Shown here piece after piece: positions 50,116 to 58,917 of a stretch of 64,000 bases of DNA. Position 1 is the first letter of the stretch, and every line of letters begins with the position of its first letter. Below the pieces are notes generated by a model. The model did not search any database, was not told the origin of the DNA, and saw only the letters and a list, made by a program, of their open reading frames with translations. The position numbers and the translations under genes were made by a program. The DNA is from Pseudomonadota bacterium (lineage in GTDB: Bacteria; Pseudomonadota; Gammaproteobacteria; Steroidobacterales; Steroidobacteraceae): assembly GCA_018241505.1 (NCBI GenBank), contig JAFEDS010000025.1, positions 124,001-188,000 of the forward strand. Direction: 5' to 3'.

Positions 50116-50135
50116 CCATGTGCTAATAGTACGGC

Positions 50136-50219
50136 ATGGTATTTTCAACCAGCAGCTACCGATTTGCCTACTATTTTAGGACCCCTGCACAGGGCGGTAG
50201 ACGGGCTGCGCATCACTGA
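50136..50219 (+). CDS. aroG leader peptide (Phe/Tyr attenuation peptide)
   Basis: This 27-codon frame precedes a strong intrinsic terminator and the DAHP synthase gene. Six of its first 14 residues are aromatic: F3, Y8, F10, Y12, Y13 and F14, reading RFAYYFRTP in the core. That is the classic design of an attenuation leader, where ribosome stalling at scarce charged tRNA-Phe or tRNA-Tyr lets RNA polymerase through. A TGCTAATAG resembling an extended -10 ends only six bases before its ATG, so the message may be leaderless. The stop codon lies 26 bases before the terminator stem. Confidence 0.8.
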   Translation: MVFSTSSYRFAYYFRTPAQGGRRAAHH

Positions 50220-50254
50220 AATTCACACACAGTGCACGAACCCCCAAAACCGCC
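50193..50254 (+). promoter_or_regulatory. Predicted antiterminator pairing of the aroG attenuator
   Basis: GGCGGT at 50193-50198 can pair with ACCGCC at 50249-50254, which is the left arm of the terminator stem, so the two structures exclude each other. When the ribosome runs on, CCCT-GCAC-AGGG (50183-50194) can fold and mask the GGCGGT copy. Stalling at the aromatic codons would leave it free. Read by eye, without energy calculation. Confidence 0.5.
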
Positions 50255-50274
50255 GGCAACGGCGGTTTTTTTTT
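50246..50274 (+). terminator. Intrinsic terminator (attenuator) before aroG
   Basis: CCGCCG-GCAA-CGGCGG, extended by AAAA/TTTT pairs, is followed by nine consecutive T. It ends 35 bases before the aroG ATG and lies after a Phe/Tyr-rich leader frame, so it is an attenuator rather than an end-of-gene terminator. Confidence 0.92.
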
Positions 50275-50309
50275 GCCCCTTGCCGGCTGAAGCCACCCGG
50301 AACGAGAAC

Positions 50310-51377
50310 ATGGTGAAAATTCAAACCGACGACCTGCGCATCCGCGAGATCCGCGAGCTCACTACGCCCGAGGATCTCATGCACGAGCACGCGCATACGA
50401 GTGACAGCAGCGAGACAGTGACGCAATCGCGCAAACGGCTGCACGGGATTCTCCACGGCCACGACGATCGGCTGGCGGTGGTCATCGGGCCCTGCTCCAT
50501 CCACGATGTAGACTCGGCGATGGAGTATGCGCGCCGGCTGGTGCGGCAGCGCGAGCGCCTGAGCGACACCTTGGAAATTGTCATGCGTGTGTATTTTGAG
50601 AAGCCACGCACCACGGTCGGATGGAAGGGACTCATCAACGACCCTGACCTCGATGGCAGCTTCAACATCAACCGGGGCCTGCAGGTGGCCCGCCGGCTGC
50701 TGCTCGATGTCAACCAACTGGGACTGCCGGCGGGTTGTGAATTCCTCGACATGATCACGCCGCAGTACATTGCCGATGTAGTCGCCTGGGGCGCCATCGG
50801 CGCGCGTACCACCGAGAGCCAGGTGCATCGCGAATTGACCTCCGGCCTGTCATGTCCCGTCGGTTTCAAAAATGGAACCGACGGCAATGTAAAGATCGCC
50901 GTCGATGCCGTGCAAGCGGCTTCACATCCGCACCATTTCCTGGCAGTCACCAAACAGGGGCGCTCTGCCATCGCCACTACCACCGGCAACGGCGACTGTC
51001 ACGTCATCCTGCGTGGCGGCCGCGCGCCCAACTATGACGCCGCCAGCATCGATGCGAGCTGGAAAGTGATGTCAGGAGCCGGTGTCTCGACCTGCATCAT
51101 GATTGATGCGAGCCATGGCAACAGCAGCAAACGGCCGGAAAACCAGCCTCTGGTCATTGAGTCCATAGCCCGGCAGCTCGAGTCCGGAGATCGGCGCATC
51201 GGCGGTGTCATGTTGGAAAGCCACCTGGTGGCGGGACGCCAGGACTTGATCCCGGGCAAGCCGTTGGTATATGGACAGAGCATCACCGATGGATGTATCG
51301 ACTGGGCTACGTCGGTCACGCTGCTGGAACGCCTGGCCACGGCCGTTGAGAGTCGGCGGCGCGCGAGCCGTCAGTGA
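50310..51377 (+). CDS. aroG: 3-Deoxy-7-phosphoheptulonate (DAHP) synthase, class I (AroF/G/H type)
   Basis: This 355-residue enzyme condenses phosphoenolpyruvate and erythrose 4-phosphate, the first step of the shikimate pathway. Class I motifs are clear: VVIGPCSIHDVDSAMEYARRL, RVYFEKPRTTVGWKGLINDP, GCEFLDMITPQYIADVVAWGAIGARTTESQ (in pieces), PVGFKNGTDGN, RGGRAPNY and MIDASHGNS with a metal-binding histidine. Expression is probably set by the upstream Phe/Tyr attenuator. I assign the family gene name; whether the isoenzyme is feedback-inhibited by Phe, Tyr or Trp cannot be read here. The downstream membrane protein overlaps its stop as GTGA. Confidence 0.95.
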   Translation: MVKIQTDDLRIREIRELTTPEDLMHEHAHTSDSSETVTQSRKRLHGILHGHDDRLAVVIGPCSIHDVDSAMEYARRLVRQRERLSDTLEIVMRVYFEKPRTTVGWKGLINDPDLDGSFNINRGLQVARRLLLDVNQLGLPAGCEFLDMITPQYIADVVAWGAIGARTTESQVHRELTSGLSCPVGFKNGTDGNVKIAVDAVQAASHPHHFLAVTKQGRSAIATTTGNGDCHVILRGGRAPNYDAASIDASWKVMSGAGVSTCIMIDASHGNSSKRPENQPLVIESIARQLESGDRRIGGVMLESHLVAGRQDLIPGKPLVYGQSITDGCIDWATSVTLLERLATAVESRRRASRQ

Positions 51378-51793
51378 TACCGGCGCCAGCGGCCACTCGC
51401 AGCGGTTTGGCAACAGCCGGCTGGGTGTTGTTCGCGATGTCCTGGATCACACCGAGCAGCGACGGCCGCCAGATTGGCGCCGTCGCGTTTGTCGAATCGC
51501 CCCGATTCGCCTGGAACCTGCTAACCACCGGCAACATCGCGCTCGGGCTGTGCGTGTTGGCCGGTTGGCTGGCCAACTTCTCGATTGTGCCGCGCCTGCC
51601 GCCCTGGGCCAGGGTGCTCGCGTGCCTGGCACCCTGGCTGGCATTCACGGTCGTACTGCTGCAGTTGCCAGTACGACCCTCGTTACCCGGGCGCGCTGCC
51701 TTCTTCCTCTATTTCTACCCTTGGGCCGCCGGCATCGCTCTGATTCATGCAGCCCACTGGCGCAAGGCGGCGGCTACAGGTGCTCGTCAATGA
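51374..51793 (+). CDS. Small four-helix membrane protein, unknown function
   Basis: The family is not recognised. The 139-residue product has hydrophobic segments around ATAGWVLFAMSW, NIALGLCVLAGWLANFSIV, VLACLAPWLAFTVVLLQL and AAFFLYFYPWAAGIALIHAA. It starts with GTG overlapping the aroG stop by four bases, so it is probably translated with aroG, and its end overlaps the thioredoxin gene by 20 bases, tail to tail. No link to aromatic biosynthesis is visible beyond position. Confidence 0.7.
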   Translation: MIPAPAATRSGLATAGWVLFAMSWITPSSDGRQIGAVAFVESPRFAWNLLTTGNIALGLCVLAGWLANFSIVPRLPPWARVLACLAPWLAFTVVLLQLPVRPSLPGRAAFFLYFYPWAAGIALIHAAHWRKAAATGARQ

Positions 51794-52091
51794 AGGCCGA
51801 AAGCTGCGCCTTGCTCAGCGCCCCGACCCGTGTGGCCACCGGCTGACCGTTCTTGAACAGCATCAGGGTCGGGATGCCGCGGACGTGATACTGGCTCGGC
51901 GTCTTCGTGTTCTCATCCACATCCAGCTTCGCGACGTTCAGGCGACCCGCGTAACCGGCAGCCGACTCCTCGAGCATGGGGGCAATCATCTTGCAGGGAC
52001 CACACCACTGCGCCCAGTAATCGACGAGCACCGGCACGGACGAACCCAAAACCTCCTTCTCGAAGGTCGCATCAGTGACTTGGGTAACCAT
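51774..52091 (-). CDS. trxA: Thioredoxin
   Basis: This 105-residue cytoplasmic redox protein is a complete thioredoxin with the active site WAQWCGPCKMIAP, the core VAKLDVDENTKTPSQYHV, the cis-proline loop RGIPTLMLFKNG and the C-terminal LSKAQLSAFIDEHL. It reduces disulfides in ribonucleotide reductase, peroxiredoxins and other proteins. It diverges from a LysR gene across 101 AT-rich bases holding nested inverted repeats. The gene name is used as a family label; it is not possible to tell if this is the main thioredoxin. Confidence 0.96.
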   Translation of the reverse strand: MVTQVTDATFEKEVLGSSVPVLVDYWAQWCGPCKMIAPMLEESAAGYAGRLNVAKLDVDENTKTPSQYHVRGIPTLMLFKNGQPVATRVGALSKAQLSAFIDEHL

Positions 52092-52124
52092 GAAAATCCT
52101 CAGCTAGTGAAAGGATCGACAGCT

Positions 52125-52189
52125 TATTGTTCATTATTTATGGAATAAATAGGCTAGCATGAAATAACTATTCATATCTATGAACAATA
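52125..52189. promoter_or_regulatory. Nested inverted repeats between trxA and LysR
   Basis: TATTGTTCAT (52125-52134) and ATGAACAATA (52180-52189) are perfect complements 45 bases apart, and just inside the left arm lies TATTTAT-GGA-ATAAATA (52135-52151), a perfect seven-base-arm palindrome. The right outer arm ends three bases before the LysR ATG. The region is much more AT-rich than its surroundings. It is the likely regulatory site for LysR autocontrol, perhaps also for trxA. Confidence 0.6.
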
Positions 52190-52192
52190 GCC

Positions 52193-53128
52193 ATGGACAA
52201 GCTGCAAGCCATGCAGGTCTTTGTGCGTGTCGTCGAGACGGGAGGGGTCACGCGAGCCGCGGACAGCCTGGGCGTACCGAAAGCTACTGCGACGACCCTG
52301 ATCCAGCGGCTGGAAGCGGCACTTGGCGTGCGTCTCCTGAATCGGACCACCCGGCGTGTCAGCGTAACGACGGACGGTGCCGCCTATTACGACCGGTGCG
52401 TCGCCATCCTCGCCCTGGTCCGCGATACGGAGGAATCGCTCGGGAAACAACATGCAAATCCCCGGGGGCGTCTGCGCGTCGACGTGCCAACACTCATGGC
52501 GCGATCGGTGTTTGTACCCGCCCTGCCCAAGTTTTTCGATCGCTATCCGGACATCGAGCTGGCGCTCGCGAGTAGCGAACGACGCGCCGATCTGATCGAG
52601 GAAGGCGTCGACTGCGCGGTGTGGAGCGGCGAGATCGAGGAGTCCAACTACGTGGCGCGGCGCGTAGGGTTTCTATATTTTGCAACCTGTGCCGCACCCA
52701 GCTATCTCGCCCGCTACGGCCGGCCGCAGCATCCCAACGACCTGGCGAGTCATCGTTGTATCAACCACTTCTCGCCGCGCACGGGCAGAGTGGCTGACTG
52801 GGTGTTTTCCAAGGGAGGTGTGCGCGTGCAAACCTCGCTGCAGGGGTTTGTTGCGCTGGAAGACGAGAATAGTTATGTCGCCGCCGCGGAAGCCGGCCTG
52901 GGTATCGCCCAGATTCCCGCGTTTGTTCTCAAGGAATCCATGGAACGCGGCGCGCTCGACCTGGTGTTGGGTGACTGGTTTCCCGAGCCCTCCCCTTTGT
53001 ACGTCGTATACCCCCGACACCGCCACCTGTCAGGCCGCATCCGGGTATTCGTCGACTGGGTAGCGGAACTGCTCGGGGATCACGATGGCATCCAGCTTCG
53101 CTCCACCTTGGGCCGGAAAACGGGCTAA
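52193..53128 (+). CDS. LysR-type transcriptional regulator
   Basis: This 311-residue regulator has the N-terminal HTH (MQVFVRVVETGGVTRAADSL, VPKATATTLIQRLEAALGV, RLLNRTTRRVSVT) and a full effector domain (GRLRVDVPTLMARSVFVPALPKFFDRYPDIEL in pieces, GVDCAVWSGEIEESNYVARR, AAEAGLGIAQIPAFV). It resembles the AaeR/CrgA-type subgroup that often regulates a divergent gene, which here would be thioredoxin. Its end overlaps the DUF488 gene by four bases, tail to tail. The effector and regulon are unknown. Confidence 0.94.
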   Translation: MDKLQAMQVFVRVVETGGVTRAADSLGVPKATATTLIQRLEAALGVRLLNRTTRRVSVTTDGAAYYDRCVAILALVRDTEESLGKQHANPRGRLRVDVPTLMARSVFVPALPKFFDRYPDIELALASSERRADLIEEGVDCAVWSGEIEESNYVARRVGFLYFATCAAPSYLARYGRPQHPNDLASHRCINHFSPRTGRVADWVFSKGGVRVQTSLQGFVALEDENSYVAAAEAGLGIAQIPAFVLKESMERGALDLVLGDWFPEPSPLYVVYPRHRHLSGRIRVFVDWVAELLGDHDGIQLRSTLGRKTG

Positions 53129-53475
53129 GGCGATCCCTTTTGCAACACCGAACGCAACACCACGGCGTGATTCACCTCGGGATCGTGCGCCGCGTAAAGC
53201 AGGGTGACACGGTGTTTCCGACCCAACTGGCGCAGCTTCGGCAGCGCCGGGTTGTTGCGCAACTCGGCCCGGTACTTGCGCTTGAACTCGGTGAACCGTT
53301 CGGGATCGTGGCCGAACCAACGGCGTAAAGGCACGCTCGGGGCCACATCCTTCAACCACTCGTCCAGGGCGGCATCGGTCTTTTTCAAACCTCGCGGCCA
53401 GAGTCGATCCACGAGAACTCGCCGACCGTCGCTGGCGCTCGGAGCCTCGTACACCCGTTTGACACGAAATGTCAT
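53125..53475 (-). CDS. DUF488 family protein
   Basis: This 116-residue protein matches DUF488: VKRVYEAPSASDGRRVLVDRLWPRGL, LKDVAPSVPLRRWFGHDPER, FKRKYRAELRNNP and VTLLYAAHDPEVNHAVVLR. No biochemical role is established. Its ATG overlaps the AlkB stop as ATGA, so the two are co-translated. A frame extension of 30 codons upstream lies inside alkB and is not used. Confidence 0.9.
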   Translation of the reverse strand: MTFRVKRVYEAPSASDGRRVLVDRLWPRGLKKTDAALDEWLKDVAPSVPLRRWFGHDPERFTEFKRKYRAELRNNPALPKLRQLGRKHRVTLLYAAHDPEVNHAVVLRSVLQKGSP

Positions 53476-54053
53476 GACAGTGCCTTGCGAAAGGTGAGGT
53501 TGATCCGCTGGCGCCCCAACACGGGATGCTCGCCCTCTTTCAAAGGCCGCACACCGTGATACCACAGGCGTGACTCACCGCCCCACACTACGACATCACC
53601 ATGCGCCAGCGGAACCGGACGAGTCCGGTCTTCGCGGCGCGCGCCACCAAACACGAATACGGCCGGCAGGCCCAGAGATACTGATACGACCGGAGCATCC
53701 CGGTCGCGTTCATCCTTGTCCTGATGCAGCGAAAGACGTGCACCGGGCTCGTAACGGTTGATCAGACAGGCATCGGGCCGGAAGTCGGCGAAGCCGCCCT
53801 GGGCCGCCGCTCGCGCCGCAAGCTGCGACAACACCGCGGGCATGGCCGGCCACCGCGTCCCGGTTGTCGGATCGCAGGCGTCGTAGCGATATCCGGTGCG
53901 ATCCGTCACCCATCCTGTCGAGCCACAGTTGGTCATGGCCACCGACATGCGGAACCCACCCGGCGTGGTCATGTGCCTGAAAGGCGCCTCCCGCACGAGC
54001 TGGGCAATTGTGTCCACCAGCTTTGGCGCATCGGCCAGCGCGAACCCTCGCAA
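53472..54053 (-). CDS. alkB: AlkB-type Fe(II)/2-oxoglutarate DNA-repair dioxygenase; start codon unresolved
   Basis: The product removes methyl groups from 1-methyladenine and 3-methylcytosine in DNA by oxidation. Iron and cosubstrate ligands are visible in NRYEPGARLSLHQDKDE (HxD), SRLWYHGVRPL (distal His) and QRINLTFR (Arg). The only canonical start in frame is a TTG at 54053, but homologous sequence seems to continue 22 codons upstream (LLDLFERELPRDEPLGPG) to about 54119, where no ATG, GTG or TTG exists before an in-frame TAA. A CTG start or reinitiation from the overlapping DUF3617 gene is possible. It is followed by DUF488 with an ATGA overlap. Confidence 0.88.
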   Translation of the reverse strand: MRGFALADAPKLVDTIAQLVREAPFRHMTTPGGFRMSVAMTNCGSTGWVTDRTGYRYDACDPTTGTRWPAMPAVLSQLAARAAAQGGFADFRPDACLINRYEPGARLSLHQDKDERDRDAPVVSVSLGLPAVFVFGGARREDRTRPVPLAHGDVVVWGGESRLWYHGVRPLKEGEHPVLGRQRINLTFRKALS

Positions 54054-54099
54054 CAGCGTCGCGCCGGGCCCGAGCGGCTCATCCCGCGGCAGCTCGCGC

Positions 54100-54504
54100 T
54101 CAAACAGATCCAGCAGGACACTCTCCCAATGACACCGCCGTTACGCGTTGATAGAAAGTCATGTTCTTACCGCCCAACTTGATGTTGAGCGTACCCGTAA
54201 TCCGCTTCGCTTCCATGTGCCACACCGCCTGGCCCGTTGTTCCATGGCCCCCTGCGCAAACGAGGGTATATGAAACGATGTCTGCCTGCCGCAGTTCGTC
54301 CTGCAAGCGGCAGCCCTGCAACGCCGGGTAGTTCAGGACGGGAAACGCAGTAGTCAGTGACTGATGCGTCAGGCACACCTTCTCCCGAGTGGTCGTGTAG
54401 CGGAGGTTTTCCTCGAGGTGGGGCATGCCCGTCTCGGTGGTGACCTCGTACAAGTGGGCGGGCATGTCTGTCGACATGAGGGCGGCGGCAATGATCAAGA
54501 GCAC
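54100..54504 (-). CDS. DUF3617-type secreted protein
   Basis: This 134-residue protein starts with a short signal peptide (MLLIIAAALMSTDMPA) and fits DUF3617: LYEVTTETGMPHLEENLRY, EKVCLTHQSL, LQGCRLQDELRQAD, YTLVCAGGHGTTGQAVWHM and NMTFYQRVTAVSLGECP. Paired cysteines suggest disulfides in the periplasm. The GTG start follows GGGGAG. The 3' end overlaps the probable upstream codons of alkB. The role is unknown. Confidence 0.8.
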   Translation of the reverse strand: MLLIIAAALMSTDMPAHLYEVTTETGMPHLEENLRYTTTREKVCLTHQSLTTAFPVLNYPALQGCRLQDELRQADIVSYTLVCAGGHGTTGQAVWHMEAKRITGTLNIKLGGKNMTFYQRVTAVSLGECPAGSV

Positions 54505-54614
54505 AGTCGGATCTCCCCGTGTGAGGCCCGAAAGATAGGTCCATGCAGGCAGCGCCACCACCCGATTCTTGCGGCCGCGAAAGTCCCACCCGCGGGGGCT
54601 GTTATGATGGCCTG

Positions 54615-55760
54615 ATGCCATCACGACTGAATCGTTCAACTGGCGCGGCACTTGGCGCGCTGCTCGTACTCACCGGCTGCGGCCACAAGCAGGAAGCACC
54701 CCCTGCCCCGCCACCCCCGCTGGTGAAGGTCGTCACGCTGCAAAACCAGCCGGTCAGCCTGACCACGGAGCTGCCGGGACGCACCGTTGCATACCGGGTC
54801 GCCGAGATCCGGCCGCAGGTCAGCGGCGTCATTCAGAAGCGGATGTTCATCGAAGGCAGTGACGTCAAGGCCGGCGAGCAGCTCTACCAGATCGATCCGG
54901 CTCCGTACCAGGCAGCTTACGAGAGCGCGGCGGCCGCAGCCGCCTCTTCGAAGTCACAGGCCGAGCGCTTCAAGCCCCTGGCGGAAGTAAACGCAGTCAG
55001 TAAACAGGACTATGACAATGCCGTCGCCCTGGCAGCCCAGAACAAGGCGGCGGCGGATACGGCGCGCATCAACCTGGTCTATACAAGATTGTTGTCGCCG
55101 ATTTCCGGCCGTATCGGGCGTTCATCCGTCACCGAAGGAGCGCTGGTGACGGCGAACCAGACGACCGCGCTTGCTACGGTGCAACAGCTCGATCCGATTT
55201 ATGTCGACGTCACTCAGCCGAGCGCCGTCCTGCTGCGGCTCAAGCGTGAGCTCGCTGCGGGCCAGCTCGTCGCTGCGAGCAGTACCGAGGCGGAGGTGCA
55301 ACTCACCTTGGAGGATGGCAGCAGCTACGGACCTCGCGGCAAGCTTCAATTCACCGAGGTCTCGGTCGATGAGACCACCGGCTCCGTCACCCTGCGGGCC
55401 TTGTTTCCCAACCCGGACAAGTTGCTGCTGCCCGGCATGTTCGTGCACGAGAAGCTCGAGGAAGGCCGGCGCAATGACGCCCTGCTCGTGCCGCAACTGG
55501 CCATTGCCCACAATCAGAAAGGTGAGCCCACGGCATTGGTGGTCGGTCCGGACAACCAGGTCGAGTTGCGCACCCTGGCGACCGAACGCGCCATTGGCGA
55601 CAAGTGGCTGGTTACAGCGGGCCTGAAGGCGGGTGAACGGGTCATTGTGGAAGGCGTGCAGTACGCAAAACCGGGCTCCAGCGTGAAACCCGAGGAAATC
55701 CCGGGCGATGCCCAACCGCCACCCGGGCCTCAAAACGCGGCACCCGGGGCCGGTTCGTAG
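54615..55760 (+). CDS. RND efflux membrane-fusion lipoprotein (AcrA/MexA-like)
   Basis: This 381-residue periplasmic adaptor has a lipobox ([10 protein letters not shown]), the lipoyl half motifs ([40 protein letters not shown]), the alpha-hairpin ([20 protein letters not shown]) and the beta-barrel/MP domains ([29 protein letters not shown]). It bridges the inner-membrane pump and the outer-membrane channel encoded downstream. The RND gene follows after ten bases. Substrates are probably drugs or other hydrophobic compounds, judged by the family only. No local regulator gene is adjacent. Confidence 0.94.
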   Translation: MPSRLNRSTGAALGALLVLTGCGHKQEAPPAPPPPLVKVVTLQNQPVSLTTELPGRTVAYRVAEIRPQVSGVIQKRMFIEGSDVKAGEQLYQIDPAPYQAAYESAAAAAASSKSQAERFKPLAEVNAVSKQDYDNAVALAAQNKAAADTARINLVYTRLLSPISGRIGRSSVTEGALVTANQTTALATVQQLDPIYVDVTQPSAVLLRLKRELAAGQLVAASSTEAEVQLTLEDGSSYGPRGKLQFTEVSVDETTGSVTLRALFPNPDKLLLPGMFVHEKLEEGRRNDALLVPQLAIAHNQKGEPTALVVGPDNQVELRTLATERAIGDKWLVTAGLKAGERVIVEGVQYAKPGSSVKPEEIPGDAQPPPGPQNAAPGAGS

Positions 55761-55770
55761 GCGCAGCAGC

Positions 55771-58700
55771 GTGGTCAACTTCTTCATTGACAGGCCGATA
55801 TTCGCCTGGGTGATTGCAATCGTGATCATGCTGGCGGGCGCCCTCGCGCTGCTCAGGCTGCCCATTGCGCAGTATCCCAGCATCGCTCCACCGGCCATTT
55901 CGATCTCGGTGAACTATCCGGGTGCCTCGGCGGAAACGGTACAGAACACCGTCACCCAGGTCATTGAGCAACAGATGAGCGGCCTCGATCACCTGTTGTA
56001 TTTCTCCTCCGAGAGTGACAAGGACGGCTCGATGACCATCACCCTGTTCTTCGAGCAGGGTACCAACCCGGACGTCGCGCAGGTGCAGGTCCAGAACAAA
56101 CTGCAGCTCGCCGTGCCCTTGTTGCCGACCGAGGTGCAGCTACAGGGGCTGCGCGTGGCGAAGGCCACCCGGAATTTTCTGGTCGTGGTGGGATTCGTGT
56201 CCACCGACGGCAGCATGGCCCCCGCTGACATCGGCGACTACATTGCCTCGCATGTCCAGGATCCGATCAGCCGCACGCGCGGTGTCGGCGACTACCTGAT
56301 TTTTGGCGCCCAGTACGCCATGCGCATCTGGCTGGATCCGGCGAAGCTCAATAACTTCAACCTCACGGCCGACGAGGTCACCGCGGCCCTGCAGGCCCAG
56401 AACGTACAGGTGGCCTCCGGCGAAATCGGCGGATTGCCGGCGGTCAAGGGCCAGCGCCTGAATGCCACCATCATCGGCCCGCAACGCCTGCAGAACGCCG
56501 AACAGTTCAAACGCATCCTGCTCAAGGTCAACACCAATGGCTCGCAGGTCCTGTTGCGCGATGTTGCGCGCGTGGAGCTGGGCGGCGAGACCTATGCGGT
56601 CAACACCAGTTACAACGGCAAGCCGGCCGCGGGCCTCGCGGTCAAGCTCGCGCCGGGTGCCAACGCACTGGACACGGCCAAAGCGGTCGACGAGACCATC
56701 AATACTCTGAAGCCGTTTTTTCCGCCCGGACTCCAGGCGGTCCGGCCTTACGACACAACGCCCTTTGTGCGGATCTCCATTGAGGAGGTGGTGAAGACGC
56801 TGTTCGAGGCGATTGTGCTCGTATTCCTGGTGATGTACCTGTTCCTGCAGAATTTCCGCGCCACATTGATTCCCACGATCGCAGTACCGGTCGTGCTGCT
56901 CGGTACCTTCGGAATTCTCGCGGTCGCGGGCTTTTCCATCAATACACTCACCATGTTCGGCATGGTGTTGGCCATCGGCCTGCTGGTCGATGACGCGATT
57001 GTGGTGGTTGAAAATGTCGAGCGCGTCATGGAAGAGGACAAATTGTCCCCACACGACGCCGCCCGCAAGTCGATGCAGCAGATCACCGGCGCGTTGGTCG
57101 GTATCGCGCTGGTGCTGTCCGCGGTGTTTCTGCCAATGGCGTTCTTCAGCGGCTCCACCGGCGTGATCTATCGGCAGTTCTCCATCACGATCGTATCGGC
57201 GATGACCTTGTCAGTGTTGGTGGCATTGATACTCACACCGGCGTTGTGCGCCACCCTGCTGAAGCCGCCCGAGTCGGGCGGGGGCCGGCATCACGGCGGG
57301 TTCTTCGCGTGGTTCAATCGGAACTTCAACCGCGCCAATCACCAATATGCCAACGCCGTCGAGCACATGGCGAGGAAAACCGGCCGCTGGCTGATAGCCT
57401 ATGTGTTGATTGTCGCGCTGATGGGCGTGCTGTTCCTGCGGATTCCAAAGTCGTTCCTGCCCGACGAGGACCAGGGAGTGTTGTTTGCGCAGGTCACAAC
57501 ACCGCCGGGCACGCCGGTCGAGGTCACGGAGCAGGTGTTGAGCCAGGTGCGCAACCACTTCCTGACCCAGGAAGCGAGCGCGGTACGGTCCGTGTTCACC
57601 ATCAGCGGATTCAGCTTCGGCGGGCGCGGCCAGGGGTCCGGCATGGCGTTCGTCAACCTCAAGGGTTGGGGCAAGGAGCGCGGCAAAGGCGACTACACCG
57701 TGCAGTCGATTGCGGCACGCGCCAACAAATTCTTCTCGACCATCCGCGGCGCGCAGGTGGCCGCGTTCGCGCCGCCTGCCGTCTCCGAGCTCGGCAATGC
57801 CACAGGCTTCGACTTCGAGCTGATTGATCGCGCCAGTGTCGGCCACGCAACGCTCATGCAGGCCCGGGGCCAGCTCATGCAACTGGCCTCGAAGGATCCC
57901 AACATCGGCATGATCCGGCCCAATGGCCTGGACGATGAAGCCCAGTACCAGTTGGACATCGACTGGGAGAAGGCCAGTGCGCTGGGCATTTCCATTGCCT
58001 CCATCAGCAACACGCTGGCGGCCGGCTGGGGCTCCACCTACGTCAACCAGTTCATTGACCGCGGCCGCGTGAAGAAAGTCTTCATGCAGGGCGAGGCCAG
58101 CGCGCGCATGCTGCCCCAGGACCTGGACAAGTGGTATGTCCGCAATGCCACCGGCCAGATGATCCCCTTCTCCGCTTTCTCCACCGGCCACTGGGCGTAC
58201 GGCTCACCGAAGTTGGAGCGCTACAACGGCAGCCCGTCACTGGAGTTCCTCGGCACGCCGGCCCCGGGCAAGAGCAGCGGCGATGCGCTCAAAGCCATGG
58301 AAGCGCTCGTCGCCAAGCTGCCGAAGGGCATCGGCTACGACTGGACCGGCCTGTCCTACGAAGAGCGCAAGGCCGGCTCGCAGGCACCTGCGTTGTATGC
58401 AATCTCCATCACCATCGTATTCCTGTGCCTGGCAGCGCTGTATGAGAGTTGGTCGATCCCGGTGGCCGTGTTGCTGGTCGTGCCGCTGGGAATCATCGGC
58501 ACGGTGATGGCGACTTTATTTCGCGGTTTGAGCAACGATGTGTTCTTCCAGGTCGGCCTGCTGACAACGGTGGGCCTGGCATCCAAGAACGCCATCCTGA
58601 TCGTCGAATTCGCCAAGGAAAATCGCGACAGCGGCATGAAGCTGGTTGAATCCGCGGTGGCCGCGGCCAGACAGCGTTTGCGGCCCATTCTCATGACCTC

Positions 58701-58917
58701 GCTCGCCTTCATGTTGGGCGTGATGCCATTGGCGATTGCCACGGGCGCGGGCGCCGGCGGGCGCACCGCCATCGGTACCGGCGTGATCGGCGGCATGCTG
58801 ACCGCGACCATCCTGGCAATCTTCCTGGTGCCGGTCTTCTTTGTGACGGTACTGGCGCTGTTCAAATCGCCGGCGGCTCACAGGCAATCGACGCCGGCAC
58901 AAGGGTTGCCGCCATGA
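55771..58917 (+). CDS. RND efflux pump, hydrophobe/amphiphile family (AcrB/MexB-like)
   Basis: This 1048-residue inner-membrane pump has the full HAE-1 layout: [20 protein letters not shown] at the start, [20 protein letters not shown], the proton-relay Asp pair in [56 protein letters not shown] and [14 protein letters not shown]. The GTG start gives the family length; a longer frame begins inside the adaptor gene. It should export amphiphilic compounds using the proton gradient. Its stop overlaps the start of the outer-membrane factor as ATGA. Confidence 0.96.
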   Translation: MVNFFIDRPIFAWVIAIVIMLAGALALLRLPIAQYPSIAPPAISISVNYPGASAETVQNTVTQVIEQQMSGLDHLLYFSSESDKDGSMTITLFFEQGTNPDVAQVQVQNKLQLAVPLLPTEVQLQGLRVAKATRNFLVVVGFVSTDGSMAPADIGDYIASHVQDPISRTRGVGDYLIFGAQYAMRIWLDPAKLNNFNLTADEVTAALQAQNVQVASGEIGGLPAVKGQRLNATIIGPQRLQNAEQFKRILLKVNTNGSQVLLRDVARVELGGETYAVNTSYNGKPAAGLAVKLAPGANALDTAKAVDETINTLKPFFPPGLQAVRPYDTTPFVRISIEEVVKTLFEAIVLVFLVMYLFLQNFRATLIPTIAVPVVLLGTFGILAVAGFSINTLTMFGMVLAIGLLVDDAIVVVENVERVMEEDKLSPHDAARKSMQQITGALVGIALVLSAVFLPMAFFSGSTGVIYRQFSITIVSAMTLSVLVALILTPALCATLLKPPESGGGRHHGGFFAWFNRNFNRANHQYANAVEHMARKTGRWLIAYVLIVALMGVLFLRIPKSFLPDEDQGVLFAQVTTPPGTPVEVTEQVLSQVRNHFLTQEASAVRSVFTISGFSFGGRGQGSGMAFVNLKGWGKERGKGDYTVQSIAARANKFFSTIRGAQVAAFAPPAVSELGNATGFDFELIDRASVGHATLMQARGQLMQLASKDPNIGMIRPNGLDDEAQYQLDIDWEKASALGISIASISNTLAAGWGSTYVNQFIDRGRVKKVFMQGEASARMLPQDLDKWYVRNATGQMIPFSAFSTGHWAYGSPKLERYNGSPSLEFLGTPAPGKSSGDALKAMEALVAKLPKGIGYDWTGLSYEERKAGSQAPALYAISITIVFLCLAALYESWSIPVAVLLVVPLGIIGTVMATLFRGLSNDVFFQVGLLTTVGLASKNAILIVEFAKENRDSGMKLVESAVAAARQRLRPILMTSLAFMLGVMPLAIATGAGAGGRTAIGTGVIGGMLTATILAIFLVPVFFVTVLALFKSPAAHRQSTPAQGLPP

